Below, in pieces: positions 52,637 to 61,184 of a DNA stretch of 64,000 bases. The stretch spans positions 1 to 64,000 of the forward strand of contig JAUQPL010000009.1 of assembly GCA_030550395.1 (NCBI GenBank), read 5' to 3'. The position numbers and the translations under genes were made by a program. This DNA comes from Bacteroidota bacterium (GTDB lineage: Bacteria; Bacteroidota; Ignavibacteria; Kapaibacteriales; HRBIN21). Within the stretch, counting starts at the first letter, position 1. Each line of letters opens with the position of its first letter. The notes below the pieces were generated by a model. That model was not told the DNA's origin. It saw only the letters and a program-made list of their open reading frames with translations, and ran no database searches.

Positions 52637-53621
52637 GCGGTGGCGCTTCTGGTTCCGGTGGGGGCTGAGCCTGCTCCTTTTAGCCGTATCGGGAGTACTT
52701 GCAGTGCGTTTGGTCGAATGGAGGGCATTCCTTCAGGCGCTCCAGTACGCTGCTTCCGAGCGTCTCTGGCTCTTAGGTCCAGTCATCATTGCTGCGCATC
52801 TGCTCCGGGCGTGGCGGTGGCAGTTCCTGATTGAGGCAGCGCTTGGACGCCGCCCAAACTTATGGCACGCATTCTCGGCGGTCATGATTGGATATGCGGC
52901 AAATATGCTCGTGCCGCGGTCGGGGGAGCTTATTCGCCCGTACGTTCTCAGCCGTCGGGAGAAGATGCCGTTGGCTACTTTGGTCTCCGGGGTTATCGTA
53001 GAGCGCCTGTTTGATGTGCTGACGTTGGTATTCCTGTTACTGCTAGGGCTCCTCATCTTTGCTGAGAAGCTCTTTGTTGTGACTGGCGGTGGACGGTCTG
53101 TGGGTGTTTCTCTGGGGGTGGGAATTACGGTGCTTGGCGTACTCATAGTGCTATTGGCAAGTGCGCGACGGTGGGGTGGTTGGATTCTGCGCTATTTGCG
53201 GCGTTGGACTCCGGCTCTGGCTCAGCGGGGAGAGCGCGTCATTGAGCAGGTGCAAATAGGTACCCATGCTCTCAAGCACCCTCGGCTCTATGCTCCGATG
53301 ATAGGGGTGACCATAGCGATGTGGTTGCTGTACTGGGCTCCACTATACGGTCTTTTTTGGGTTTTCGAGCTCCCTTTGGGCCCATTGGAGGCATTCCAGG
53401 TGCTTTTGGTCTCGGCTGTAGCAATTACGCTTGCTCCAACGCCTTCGGCAGCGGGGGTCTACCATATCACGGTTCAGTTGGCGCTCATGGAGTTATTTGC
53501 TGTTCCTGCGGAAAAGGCGTTAGCATATGCCACCGTTGCCCACGGACTCAATACTTTGCTGATGCTACTCGTAGGGGGTATTTGCTGGCTCTGGGAACAG
53601 AGGGCTCTGCCACAGGAATGA
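52623..53621 (+). CDS. YbhN/LPG-synthase transmembrane-domain protein
   Basis: 332-residue membrane protein with about eight hydrophobic segments. The N-terminal part (WRAFLQALQYA then LLRAWRWQFLIEAALGRRPNLW) and the conserved VIGYAANMLVPRSGELIRPYVLSRRE followed by VIVERLFDVLTLV identify the UPF0104 / lysylphosphatidylglycerol synthase TM region family. It lacks the soluble aminoacyl-transferase domain of MprF, so it is more likely a lipid flippase-like protein or a glycosyl-lipid handler; this is family-level inference. Overlaps uvrA by 14 bases. Confidence 0.85.
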   Translation: MPHPERWRFWFRWGLSLLLLAVSGVLAVRLVEWRAFLQALQYAASERLWLLGPVIIAAHLLRAWRWQFLIEAALGRRPNLWHAFSAVMIGYAANMLVPRSGELIRPYVLSRREKMPLATLVSGVIVERLFDVLTLVFLLLLGLLIFAEKLFVVTGGGRSVGVSLGVGITVLGVLIVLLASARRWGGWILRYLRRWTPALAQRGERVIEQVQIGTHALKHPRLYAPMIGVTIAMWLLYWAPLYGLFWVFELPLGPLEAFQVLLVSAVAITLAPTPSAAGVYHITVQLALMELFAVPAEKALAYATVAHGLNTLLMLLVGGICWLWEQRALPQE

Positions 53622-53709
53622 CGGCAAGCGGAGCTGGGAAGCCTTACTGCGCCACCGCATGTCGGAGAGAGCTCATTCGTCTTCGTACGTAAGCAGAGAG
53701 TCAATCCCC

Positions 53710-54414
53710 ATGCTGAGGCAGCCGACGCAGGAAGCTCTGGCGAGCATTGATCCACTGCGGGAGAGCTTTTACGTCAGCGAGATTTTCTACTCCATTCAGG
53801 GGGAGGGAACGCGGGCAGGAAGGCCTTGCGTATTTGTGCGGTTACAGGGATGTGCGCTCCGCTGCAGTTGGTGCGATACACCATATGCCTTGCATCGTCG
53901 CCGGGGTGGTGAGTGGATGACGGGGGAGGAGATTGTCCATAGGGTCCGTTCGTACGGGTGTGGCTTTGTGGAGTTTACGGGTGGGGAGCCGTTGGAGCAG
54001 TGGGGAAGCTTTGGGCTTATGCAAATCTTGTGCGATGAAGGATACACGGTGGCGGTAGAAACGGGCGGGCACATTGCTATTGAGCTGCTTGATGCCCGTG
54101 TTATCCGGATTGTGGATGTCAAGTGCCCTTCGTCGCGGATGAGTTCGCTGAATTACTGGCGGAATTTGGAGGTGCTGCGCGGGCATGATGAGGTGAAATT
54201 CGTGTTGGCTGATCGACGTGATTACGAGTGGGCGTGTGGGGTGATGGAGCGTTACCGCTTGGCAGAGCGGGTAGCGGCGGTTTTGTTCTCGCCTGCCTTT
54301 GGGCTCCTGTCGCCTCGGCAGTTGGCGGAGTGGATTCTCCAGGATCGGCTCCCTGTTCGGCTCCAGCTCCAGCTGCACAAGTATATCTGGGATCCGAATC
54401 AGCGTGGGGTATGA
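53710..54414 (+). CDS. queE: 7-carboxy-7-deazaguanine synthase QueE
   Basis: Radical-SAM enzyme of the queuosine pathway that converts 6-carboxy-tetrahydropterin to 7-carboxy-7-deazaguanine. The 234-residue protein carries the cluster motif CALRCSWC (C-x3-C-x2-C), the substrate-binding SIQGEGTRAGRPCVFVRLQG before it, EFTGGEPLEQ after it, and the VDVKCPSS segment. Start ATG 53710 is chosen because an earlier in-frame start at 53659 adds only unrelated residues. The next gene overlaps its stop (ATGA). Other queuosine genes are not in the window. Confidence 0.95.
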   Translation: MLRQPTQEALASIDPLRESFYVSEIFYSIQGEGTRAGRPCVFVRLQGCALRCSWCDTPYALHRRRGGEWMTGEEIVHRVRSYGCGFVEFTGGEPLEQWGSFGLMQILCDEGYTVAVETGGHIAIELLDARVIRIVDVKCPSSRMSSLNYWRNLEVLRGHDEVKFVLADRRDYEWACGVMERYRLAERVAAVLFSPAFGLLSPRQLAEWILQDRLPVRLQLQLHKYIWDPNQRGV

Positions 54415-54998
54415 GGGCGCCGGCTTTCGTTCCCATTGAGGACATCCTTGTGGATACTAGCCTTGCGGACATCCCCTTTGCGTGTCCAGTGGAGCGGTGT
54501 CATGGAGCATGTTGTACGGTTCCAGGGGCGGACGAAGGAGCCCCGCTTTTGCCGGAGGAAGCCGAACGCATTGCAGAGCTGCTTCCGAAGGTTTTCCCCC
54601 GCTTATCGGTGGAGGCCCAGCGGCTCATACAGCAGCAGGGGGCAGTATTGGAGCGGGAAGGGAAGTACTACACCCGCTGTGTGCAGCGGGGACCGTGTGT
54701 TTTCGTGATATGGGAGGGGGTGGTTGCCCGTTGTGCTCTGGAACAGGCGTATGAGGAAGGCTTAATCTCTTTCCGCAAGCCCTTGTCTTGTCACCTCTTC
54801 CCGCTGCGTTTACGCTCTCGGGCAGGACGGCGGTATCTTGTGTTTGAGCCCTTTGCTGAGTGTGCCCCGGCGTATGCTTACGGACGGCAGTGTGGGCAGA
54901 CGGTGCTGACGATGGTTTCGGCGGCGTTGGAGCGCGCCTTTGGTGCGCAGTGGTGCGAGGAGCTCCGGCGGGTATTCCGTAGTCAGTGGGCACAATGA
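54411..54998 (+). CDS. DUF3109-family cysteine-rich protein
   Basis: 195-residue cytoplasmic protein with about ten cysteines. Motifs include CPVERCHGACCTVPGADEGAPL, RCVQRGPCVFVIWEGVVARCALEQAY, LSCHLFPLRLR and AECAPAYAYGRQCGQ, a pattern typical of the DUF3109 / YkgJ-like zinc- or iron-sulfur-binding family. Function is unknown. Its ATG overlaps the queE stop and its stop overlaps the histidine-kinase ATG, so the three are translationally linked. Confidence 0.85.
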   Translation: MRAPAFVPIEDILVDTSLADIPFACPVERCHGACCTVPGADEGAPLLPEEAERIAELLPKVFPRLSVEAQRLIQQQGAVLEREGKYYTRCVQRGPCVFVIWEGVVARCALEQAYEEGLISFRKPLSCHLFPLRLRSRAGRRYLVFEPFAECAPAYAYGRQCGQTVLTMVSAALERAFGAQWCEELRRVFRSQWAQ

Positions 54999-56518
54999 TT
55001 GGGCATCGCTTGTCGCTGCGGGCACGGTTGACGCTCTGGTATGGGGCAATGGTTGCGGTGGCTCTTTTGGGTTTCGGGGGGTTCTGGTACTGGAGTGTGC
55101 GGAAGGAGCTCTACGATAGCCTGCAGCGGTCGCTGGAGCAGGTGGCACAGGCACTAGGGCTCATTTTGGAGCAGGCTCATGGGCAAGGACACCGGCCATT
55201 GCGTCCGCTACGGCGCCGTCAAACGTTGTTCCCATCTTCTGCCTTCTCTATAGCTCCGACGGTCCGGAGCTTTATTGGTCCTCTGCCCAGCGACACGCTG
55301 GCAGTGGTAGAGAGCCCTGTCTGGAGGGCTATTTACCAGTACATCCTGCTCAACCCGCGCTCCTACTCCATTCAGATTGCCGATACGGCGGGGCGCATCA
55401 TTTGGCGTTCGGAGAATCTCTTGGAAGACACGTTACCGGTGCTTCGCCAGCTTAGTGTCGGTGGGATGCAGGAGTTACAGGTGTTTTTGCGTGGAGAGGA
55501 GCAGTCCGTGGTGGTCTATCGCAGCCCTCTGGCAGAGATCGCCGTTGGGTACGGCGTAAGGGAGATTGAAGCGGTCCTGCAACGGTTGGGATTCCTTCTG
55601 CTGTGGGCTATCCCTGCGGTCTTGGGTTGTTCCGCCTTTGGAGGGTGGATGCTAGCCCGGGCCTCGCTGCGCCCGGTGGAGATTATGCGTCGGACGGCGG
55701 AAAGCATTACGGCGCAGAACTTAAGTCTTCGGGTGCCAGAGCCTCCGACAAATGACGAGTTGGCGCATTTGGCACGAACGCTCAATCAGATGATTGCACG
55801 CCTGGAGTCCTCCTTTGCGCAGATTCAGCAATTCAGTGTGGATGTCTCCCATGAGCTACGGACGCCTCTGACGATTCTCATTGGGGAACTGGAGTTGGCC
55901 TTGCGTTCGCGAAAACGGGCAGAAGAGTATGAGGCCATTCTGTCCAGTGTGCTGGAGGAGGTGTTACGTCTCCATCGGATTGTGGAGACCCTCTTTGAGC
56001 TTGCTCGTGCCGAGCAGGGACAGCTTTCTCTCAAGCGGGAGCTAGTAGACTTTAGCATGCTTGTGGAGGAGGTGGTGGAGGATGTAGAGCCGTTAGCGCG
56101 GGAGCGGAGCATCAGCATTCAACATCGGGTACAGCCAGGGGTAGGTGTGATTGGCGATCCACTCCGGTTGCGGCAGGCAGTCCTGAACGTCGTGGATAAT
56201 GCGCTCAAGTATACGCCAGCGGGAGGTCATGTCACTGTGGCGGTGTGGTCGGAGCCGGGAGGGGTTGTTCTTGAGGTGACCGATACCGGGATTGGCATTG
56301 CTCCGGAGGATATACCCCATGTGTTTGAGCGTTTCTATCGGGCGGAAAAGTCGCGAACGCGTATGACTGGATCGGATGGGGCGGGGTTAGGGTTATCCAT
56401 TGTGCGCTGGATTGTAGAGGCGCATGGAGGGCGGGTTGAGTTAGACAGTGAGCTGGGGCGCGGCACGCGGGTCCGTTTTCACTTCCCACAAGCGGAGCGG
56501 TACGATGCGGCATCGTAG
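54995..56518 (+). CDS. Sensor histidine kinase with HAMP domain
   Basis: 507-residue two-component kinase. Two membrane segments (about residues 10-32 and 195-220) flank a periplasmic sensor region of about 165 residues with no recognised fold. Then come a HAMP linker (RTAESITAQNLSLRVPEPPTNDELAHLARTLNQM), HisKA (SVDVSHELRTPLTILIGELE, phosphoacceptor H) and the ATPase domain with N box DNALKYTP, GIGIAPEDIP and GLGLSIVRWI. No response regulator is adjacent. Its ATG overlaps the DUF3109 stop and its stop overlaps the YihY-family start by 14 bases. Confidence 0.96.
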   Translation: MIGHRLSLRARLTLWYGAMVAVALLGFGGFWYWSVRKELYDSLQRSLEQVAQALGLILEQAHGQGHRPLRPLRRRQTLFPSSAFSIAPTVRSFIGPLPSDTLAVVESPVWRAIYQYILLNPRSYSIQIADTAGRIIWRSENLLEDTLPVLRQLSVGGMQELQVFLRGEEQSVVVYRSPLAEIAVGYGVREIEAVLQRLGFLLLWAIPAVLGCSAFGGWMLARASLRPVEIMRRTAESITAQNLSLRVPEPPTNDELAHLARTLNQMIARLESSFAQIQQFSVDVSHELRTPLTILIGELELALRSRKRAEEYEAILSSVLEEVLRLHRIVETLFELARAEQGQLSLKRELVDFSMLVEEVVEDVEPLARERSISIQHRVQPGVGVIGDPLRLRQAVLNVVDNALKYTPAGGHVTVAVWSEPGGVVLEVTDTGIGIAPEDIPHVFERFYRAEKSRTRMTGSDGAGLGLSIVRWIVEAHGGRVELDSELGRGTRVRFHFPQAERYDAAS

Positions 56519-57380
56519 GTGGTGGCATCCTTTTTGGTGGCGTATCCGCCGTGGGTGCAAGGTGCTGCGCACGGTGGTGCAGCAATTGGCCGAGCGGCAT
56601 ATCTTCTTGTTGGCAGGGGGCATCGCTTTCAATGTAGCGGTGTGTTTTCTGCCTTTGGGACTTCTTGCGTTATGGTTGTTTGCGGGGGTCGTTCCTATGG
56701 AGGTGGTGGAGGAGGCGGTGAGCCGCGTCTTGATTTTGCCACTTTTGCCTTCGGAGCGAATGCAGCAGTTGGTGGAAGCGTTGATGGAGCAGCTGGAGTT
56801 GGCGGTCCAGCGGCGTTCAATTGTTGGTCTTGTTGGGCTTGTGTCATTGTTGTGGACAGCGTCGGCTCTACTGCAGTCGGTGCGGACAGGATTGCACGCT
56901 GCTTTCCGCTTGCCGATGGTGCGGCGGCGAGGTCACTTTCTTTGGGGTCGGTTGCGGGATGTAGTGTTGACTGTGGTACTGTTAGGGCTTACGCTGCCTT
57001 TGTCCGTTGTGCTGGTCGGCTGGGGGATTTTGATGGCGTGGGGAGCAGATTTGCTGCCCTCCTTCTGGCGCGGAATAGTCCGGCAGATCGCGGGGGCGGT
57101 GGCCTCTATCCTGCTGGAGGTGGGGCTTTTTGGGTTTGTTTTTCGCTATGTGCCGATGGTTCGTCTGCCGAATCAGGTAGTGGCATATGCTGTCGGTAGC
57201 GCCGTTGTGCTGACGGAGATATTGCGGGTTGGGTTTGTCTGGTACTTGGAGCACTTGGCACCGTGGGGATGGATTTACGGGGGCTATGCAGCGGTAGTGT
57301 CCTTAGCTGTGTGGGCATATGGAGTGGCTTTCATTCTGCTGTTGTCGGGGGTGATTAGTTCCGTGCTGGTGCAGCGATGA
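56505..57380 (+). CDS. YihY/BrkB-family integral membrane protein
   Basis: 291-residue protein with about six hydrophobic segments. The start MRHRRWWHPFWW is followed by ERHIFLLAGGIAFNVAVCFLPLG, which matches the conserved AAxxAFxxxxxLxPL segment of the YihY/BrkB (once called RNase BN) family. SLLWTASALLQSVRTGLHAAF and WGWIYGGYAAVVSLAVWAY are also typical. Function is uncertain. It is placed between two histidine kinases and overlaps both. Confidence 0.88.
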   Translation: MRHRRWWHPFWWRIRRGCKVLRTVVQQLAERHIFLLAGGIAFNVAVCFLPLGLLALWLFAGVVPMEVVEEAVSRVLILPLLPSERMQQLVEALMEQLELAVQRRSIVGLVGLVSLLWTASALLQSVRTGLHAAFRLPMVRRRGHFLWGRLRDVVLTVVLLGLTLPLSVVLVGWGILMAWGADLLPSFWRGIVRQIAGAVASILLEVGLFGFVFRYVPMVRLPNQVVAYAVGSAVVLTEILRVGFVWYLEHLAPWGWIYGGYAAVVSLAVWAYGVAFILLLSGVISSVLVQR

Positions 57381-58417
57381 GGTTGAGCATTGGGGGATTT
57401 TGGCGCCGGCGGCTGTGGAGAGTGGTGTTTCTGTGGTGGGGTATTGCGGTTGGAGAACTGGGGCTCCGAGAGGCCGGCATTGGGATGGGAGTGTGGCTTG
57501 GACCCGTTGTTGGATTCCTGGGATCGTGGTGGCTGCTTCGGCGTTGGAGACGGCAGTTTGAGGAAGAGCTCCAATTCTGGCTCTCTGATCTGAGGGAGCG
57601 ATTGGAGCGATTGCAGCACGGGGCATTTTCGGTGCGCCTATCGCCGCAGGATTTCCCCGAGGAGCTCCAGGGTCTGCTGAGCCAGCTGAATCGTGTGGTG
57701 GAAGTGGTGGAGAGCGAGTTGGGGCGAGTGCGGAAATTAGAGCGGATTCGGAGCGATTTCGTAGGAAATGTTTCCCACGAGCTGCGGAATCCTCTTTTTG
57801 CCTTGCGCGGATATTTGGAGGTATTGGCAGAGCAGCCTCCTCAGGAGCCGGAAATGGTTCAGCATTTTGTCCAGAAAGCGCTGCAGCATGCCCGGCGTTT
57901 GGAGGCTCTTTTGACGAGGCTTTTGGAGCTTTCGCGCATAGAGAGCGGGGCTATCCGTATGCGGTTACGAGCGTTCTCGCTGACAGAGCTTGTCCGAGAG
58001 GTTGTTGCGGGATTTGCTGAGCGGGCGGAAGAGCAGCAGGTTCAATTGAGCGTGGAAATTCCCTCGGAGCCAGTGGAGGTGGTTGCTGATCGGGAGCGCA
58101 TAGAGCAAGTATTGGTCAACTTGGTGGATAATGCGATCAAGTACAACCGTCAGGGTGGGGCGGTTCGGGTGCGGGTACAGCCGCAGGGAAAGCGTGTGTT
58201 GGTGGAGGTATCGGACACAGGCATTGGGATTCCTCCGGAACATCAGGAGCGGGTCTTTGAGCGCTTCTACCGTGTGCGGGAGTCTGCTTCTGCCGTGGAA
58301 GGTAGTGGGCTGGGATTAGCAATTGTGAAGCATATTTTGGAGGCTCATCAGGCGCCGTATGAGTTAGAGAGCACGCCGAATGTGGGGACAGCCGTTCGCT
58401 TCTGGCTTCGGAGTTGA
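57377..58417 (+). CDS. Sensor histidine kinase, PhoR-like, minimal sensor region
   Basis: 346-residue kinase. Two hydrophobic segments (about 15-50) with a very short periplasmic loop, a HAMP-like linker (about 60-110), HisKA (NVSHELRNPLFALRGYLEVL, phosphoacceptor H), and the ATPase domain with DNAIKYN, SDTGIGIPPEHQERVFERFYRV and GLGLAIVKHI. The layout is PhoR-like. Overlaps the YihY-family gene by four bases. No response regulator is adjacent; the OmpR-type regulator at 21539-22288 or the orphan receiver at 39625-40134 may serve it. Confidence 0.95.
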   Translation: MRLSIGGFWRRRLWRVVFLWWGIAVGELGLREAGIGMGVWLGPVVGFLGSWWLLRRWRRQFEEELQFWLSDLRERLERLQHGAFSVRLSPQDFPEELQGLLSQLNRVVEVVESELGRVRKLERIRSDFVGNVSHELRNPLFALRGYLEVLAEQPPQEPEMVQHFVQKALQHARRLEALLTRLLELSRIESGAIRMRLRAFSLTELVREVVAGFAERAEEQQVQLSVEIPSEPVEVVADRERIEQVLVNLVDNAIKYNRQGGAVRVRVQPQGKRVLVEVSDTGIGIPPEHQERVFERFYRVRESASAVEGSGLGLAIVKHILEAHQAPYELESTPNVGTAVRFWLRS

Positions 58418-58456
58418 GAGTTGTCGGGTGCTGAAGTGGGGAGGGATGCTTTTGCC

Positions 58457-58464
58457 TAAGTTTG
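58457..58464 (+). promoter_or_regulatory. Bacteroidota-type -7 element upstream of the MFS gene
   Basis: TAAGTTTG, exact TAnnTTTG match, in the 60-base gap between a histidine-kinase gene and the transporter. Transcription would start near 58471. That leaves only about seven bases before ATG 58478 and about nineteen before ATG 58490, which favours the second start. Confidence 0.5.
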
Positions 58465-58477
58465 CAAGTTCTGGTAA

Positions 58478-59698
58478 ATGAATTGCAGGATGAGGACTTC
58501 AGGGAGCTTTGTGCGGGGACGGGCGCTGGGGGTTTTGTTTGTTGCAGTGTTTGTCAATCTGATTGGCTTCGGGATTATCATTCCCTTGTTGCCTTTTTAT
58601 GGGCAGCGGATGGGCGCATCGGAGGTAGAGATTGGACTGCTGTTTGCCAGTTTTTCGCTAGCTCAGCTTCTTGCCTCGCCTCTATGGGGAGCGCTTTCGG
58701 ATCGATGGGGGAGGAAGCCTTTTCTCCTGTTGGGTTTACTGGGGGCAGCGGTAGGGTATGTTGTGATGGCTCTTGCACCCTCGCTGGAGTGGCTCTTCGT
58801 TGCTCGCCTTGTGGATGGGGCTTGCGGTGGTATTATCACGACGGTACGGGCGTACTTAGCAGATATTCTGGACGAGCAAGAACGGGCGCGGGGGTTCGGG
58901 CTGATTGGAGCCGCCTTTGGGCTGGGGTTCATTATGGGTCCGCTCTTGGGGGCGGTGCTGGCTCGCTGGGGACTGGGTGCGCCGGCGTGGGGAGCAGCGG
59001 CGCTGAGTTCCCTGGCAGCCCTGTGGACTTTGATTGGTTTGCCCGAACCCCCGAACCGTCGCTCAAGCCAGGTGTCGGTCATGGCAGCTCTGCGGCGAGT
59101 GTGGGCATACCGTCCATTGCGTCCGCTGTTGATGTTTGATTTCCTCTTCTGGAGCTGCCAGGCGGTCTACCAGACGGGATTTGCGCTATTGGTACATCGG
59201 CGCTTCGGGCTTGGGGAACAACAGGTGGGGTACTTCTTGGCATTTGTGGGGATGCTCGGGGTACTGGCACAGGTTGGTTTAGTTGGACCCGTGGTGCGTT
59301 GGATTGGGGATGGGCGGGCTTTCTGGATTGGCGTCTTGATAGCAGCGTTGGGACTGGGGGGAGCGGCTGTTGTGCCGTCGGTAGAATTGTTTACGGCATG
59401 TCTGATACCGGCTGCTATTGGCTCTGGGGTGGCAATTCCAACTTTGTTGAGTCTAATCAGTCGGACAACCCCGGCAGAGTACCAGGGCAGTCTCCAAGGG
59501 GTCACAACTTCGTTGGAGAGTCTGGCGCGTATTATCGGACCTATCTGGGGCAATGGGAGTCTGGCGCTGTCATCCTTACTTGCCTTCGGGTCAGCGGCGC
59601 TGGTTTTGGTCGGTGTTGGGGTGGCAGCGTCGTGGTATGTTCAACGGATGTCCTCGGTCCATGGTGCCGCGGAAGGCCTTTCTGAGCGTATGGGATAA
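58478..59698 (+). CDS. Major facilitator superfamily transporter (TetA/multidrug-like)
   Basis: 406 residues with about twelve hydrophobic segments. The loop 2-3 motif is GALSDRWGRKPFLLLG, the MFS signature GxLaDrxGrrxxL; an antiporter-type motif C-like segment (GLGFIMGPLLGAVLARWG) lies in the fifth segment. These features fit TetA/multidrug efflux exporters; substrate unknown. ATG 58478 or 58490. The end overlaps purH by 38 bases, so the two are linked. Confidence 0.92.
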   Translation: MNCRMRTSGSFVRGRALGVLFVAVFVNLIGFGIIIPLLPFYGQRMGASEVEIGLLFASFSLAQLLASPLWGALSDRWGRKPFLLLGLLGAAVGYVVMALAPSLEWLFVARLVDGACGGIITTVRAYLADILDEQERARGFGLIGAAFGLGFIMGPLLGAVLARWGLGAPAWGAAALSSLAALWTLIGLPEPPNRRSSQVSVMAALRRVWAYRPLRPLLMFDFLFWSCQAVYQTGFALLVHRRFGLGEQQVGYFLAFVGMLGVLAQVGLVGPVVRWIGDGRAFWIGVLIAALGLGGAAVVPSVELFTACLIPAAIGSGVAIPTLLSLISRTTPAEYQGSLQGVTTSLESLARIIGPIWGNGSLALSSLLAFGSAALVLVGVGVAASWYVQRMSSVHGAAEGLSERMG

Positions 59699-61181
59699 AA
59701 CGGGGATTGTGGAGTTTGCCCGTGGGCTGCGGGAGCATGGTGTAGAGCTGGTGGCCTCGGATGGTACAGCGCATGTATTACAGCAGGCGGGCATTGCTGT
59801 CCAGGCGGTGTCCGAGCTGACGGGATTTCCGCCGGTATTGGGTGGGCGTGTCAAGACATTGCACCCTCTCCTGCATGCCGCAATTTTAGCGCGGCGGGAT
59901 GTTCCGGAGCAGATGGAGCAGCTGCGGCGCCTTGGGGTGGAGCCGATAGACGTGGTCGTGGTGACGTTTTACCCCTTTGAGCATGCAGCGGGCTTGCAAG
60001 CTGAGCTGACGCAATTGCTGGAGTTCATTGACATCGGAGGACCGGCTTTGGTACGGGCAGCGGCGAAGAATTTCCCATGGGTAACTGTGCTGGTTGACCC
60101 GGGGCAATATGGGGAGTTTCTGGAGGTGCTATGTCAGCTGGGAGAAATTCCCGAGGAGTTCCGTCGGCGTTGTGCGGCAGAGGCCTTTGCACGCACGGCA
60201 GCGTACGATGCCACCATTGCCGCGACTCTCTCCGCAGATGCTCCACCGCTATGGCTCCGGAGTTTCCCTTTGGTGCAGCAACTCCGCTATGGGGAAAACC
60301 CGCATCAACGGGGATGGCTGTTCGGAGAAGGATTCCGCCGTTGCTTCCGGCAGCTTCATGGAAAGGAGCTGTCGTACAATAACGTCTTAGACGCCGACGC
60401 TGCCGTACGCCTCATCCTGGAGTTTGAAGAGCCGACCGTTGCAATCCTCAAGCATACTACGCCCTGTGGGGTTGGCAGTGCTGCATCGTTGGAACTTGCC
60501 TGGCAGAAGGCATTGGCGACCGATCCGGTATCTCCCTTCGGGGGGATCGTGGTCGTAAACCGTTCGCTTCCGCCCGAGCTTGCGGAACAGTTAGCCGGGG
60601 TCTTCCTGGAGCTTGTCCTTGCTCCTGAATTCTCCGATGAGGCTCTCCAGATTCTGCAGCGGAAGAGGAATCTCCGTCTCCTGCTGTACGATGAGGCAGC
60701 TATTCGGGAGCAGTGGCAGGAAGATTTCCGGAGCGTCCTTGGGGCAGTGTTGGTACAGACACCGGATAAGACGCTGCTGCCGGAAGAGGGATGGAAAGTT
60801 GTTACACGAAGGGAGCCAACGGCCGAGGAAGTTGCGGCACTTCGTTTTGCTTGGCGTGTAGTCAAGCACGTGAAGTCCAACGCTGTTGTGTTTGCGACAG
60901 AAGATCGGACAGTGGCAATCGGTGGGGGACAACCCTCACGGCTGGATGCGGTCCGGGTGGCCATCCGTAAGGCATACGATGTCGGAATTTCACTCCGAGG
61001 GACCGTTGTGGCTTCGGATGCCTTTTTCCCCTTTCCCGATGCTTTAGTGGAGGCGATAACTGCGGGAGCAACAGCCGTTATTCAGCCCGGCGGCTCTATT
61101 CGGGATGAGGAGGTGATTGCTGCGGCAGATGCCCATGGTGTGGCGATGGTCTTCACCCAGATGCGCCATTTCCGGCACTAA
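59661..61181 (+). CDS. purH: Bifunctional AICAR formyltransferase / IMP cyclohydrolase
   Basis: Last two steps of purine biosynthesis (AICAR to FAICAR to IMP), 506 residues. The N-terminal cyclohydrolase has KAFLSVWDKTGIVEFARGL, GGRVKTLHPLLHAAILARR and VDVVVVTFYPF; the transformylase half has LRYGENPHQRGWL, LKHTTPCGVG, SPFGGIVVVN and VKHVKSNAVVFA. ATG 59661 gives the usual N-terminus; an earlier in-frame start adds 36 unrelated residues. It ends three bases from the convergent lptB stop. Confidence 0.98.
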   Translation: MVPRKAFLSVWDKTGIVEFARGLREHGVELVASDGTAHVLQQAGIAVQAVSELTGFPPVLGGRVKTLHPLLHAAILARRDVPEQMEQLRRLGVEPIDVVVVTFYPFEHAAGLQAELTQLLEFIDIGGPALVRAAAKNFPWVTVLVDPGQYGEFLEVLCQLGEIPEEFRRRCAAEAFARTAAYDATIAATLSADAPPLWLRSFPLVQQLRYGENPHQRGWLFGEGFRRCFRQLHGKELSYNNVLDADAAVRLILEFEEPTVAILKHTTPCGVGSAASLELAWQKALATDPVSPFGGIVVVNRSLPPELAEQLAGVFLELVLAPEFSDEALQILQRKRNLRLLLYDEAAIREQWQEDFRSVLGAVLVQTPDKTLLPEEGWKVVTRREPTAEEVAALRFAWRVVKHVKSNAVVFATEDRTVAIGGGQPSRLDAVRVAIRKAYDVGISLRGTVVASDAFFPFPDALVEAITAGATAVIQPGGSIRDEEVIAAADAHGVAMVFTQMRHFRH

Positions 61182-61184
61182 GCC

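Noticed and set aside
58462-59139. 225-codon frame overlapping the MFS gene in another phase
   Set aside because: Glycine-, serine- and cysteine-rich out-of-frame translation of conserved membrane helices.
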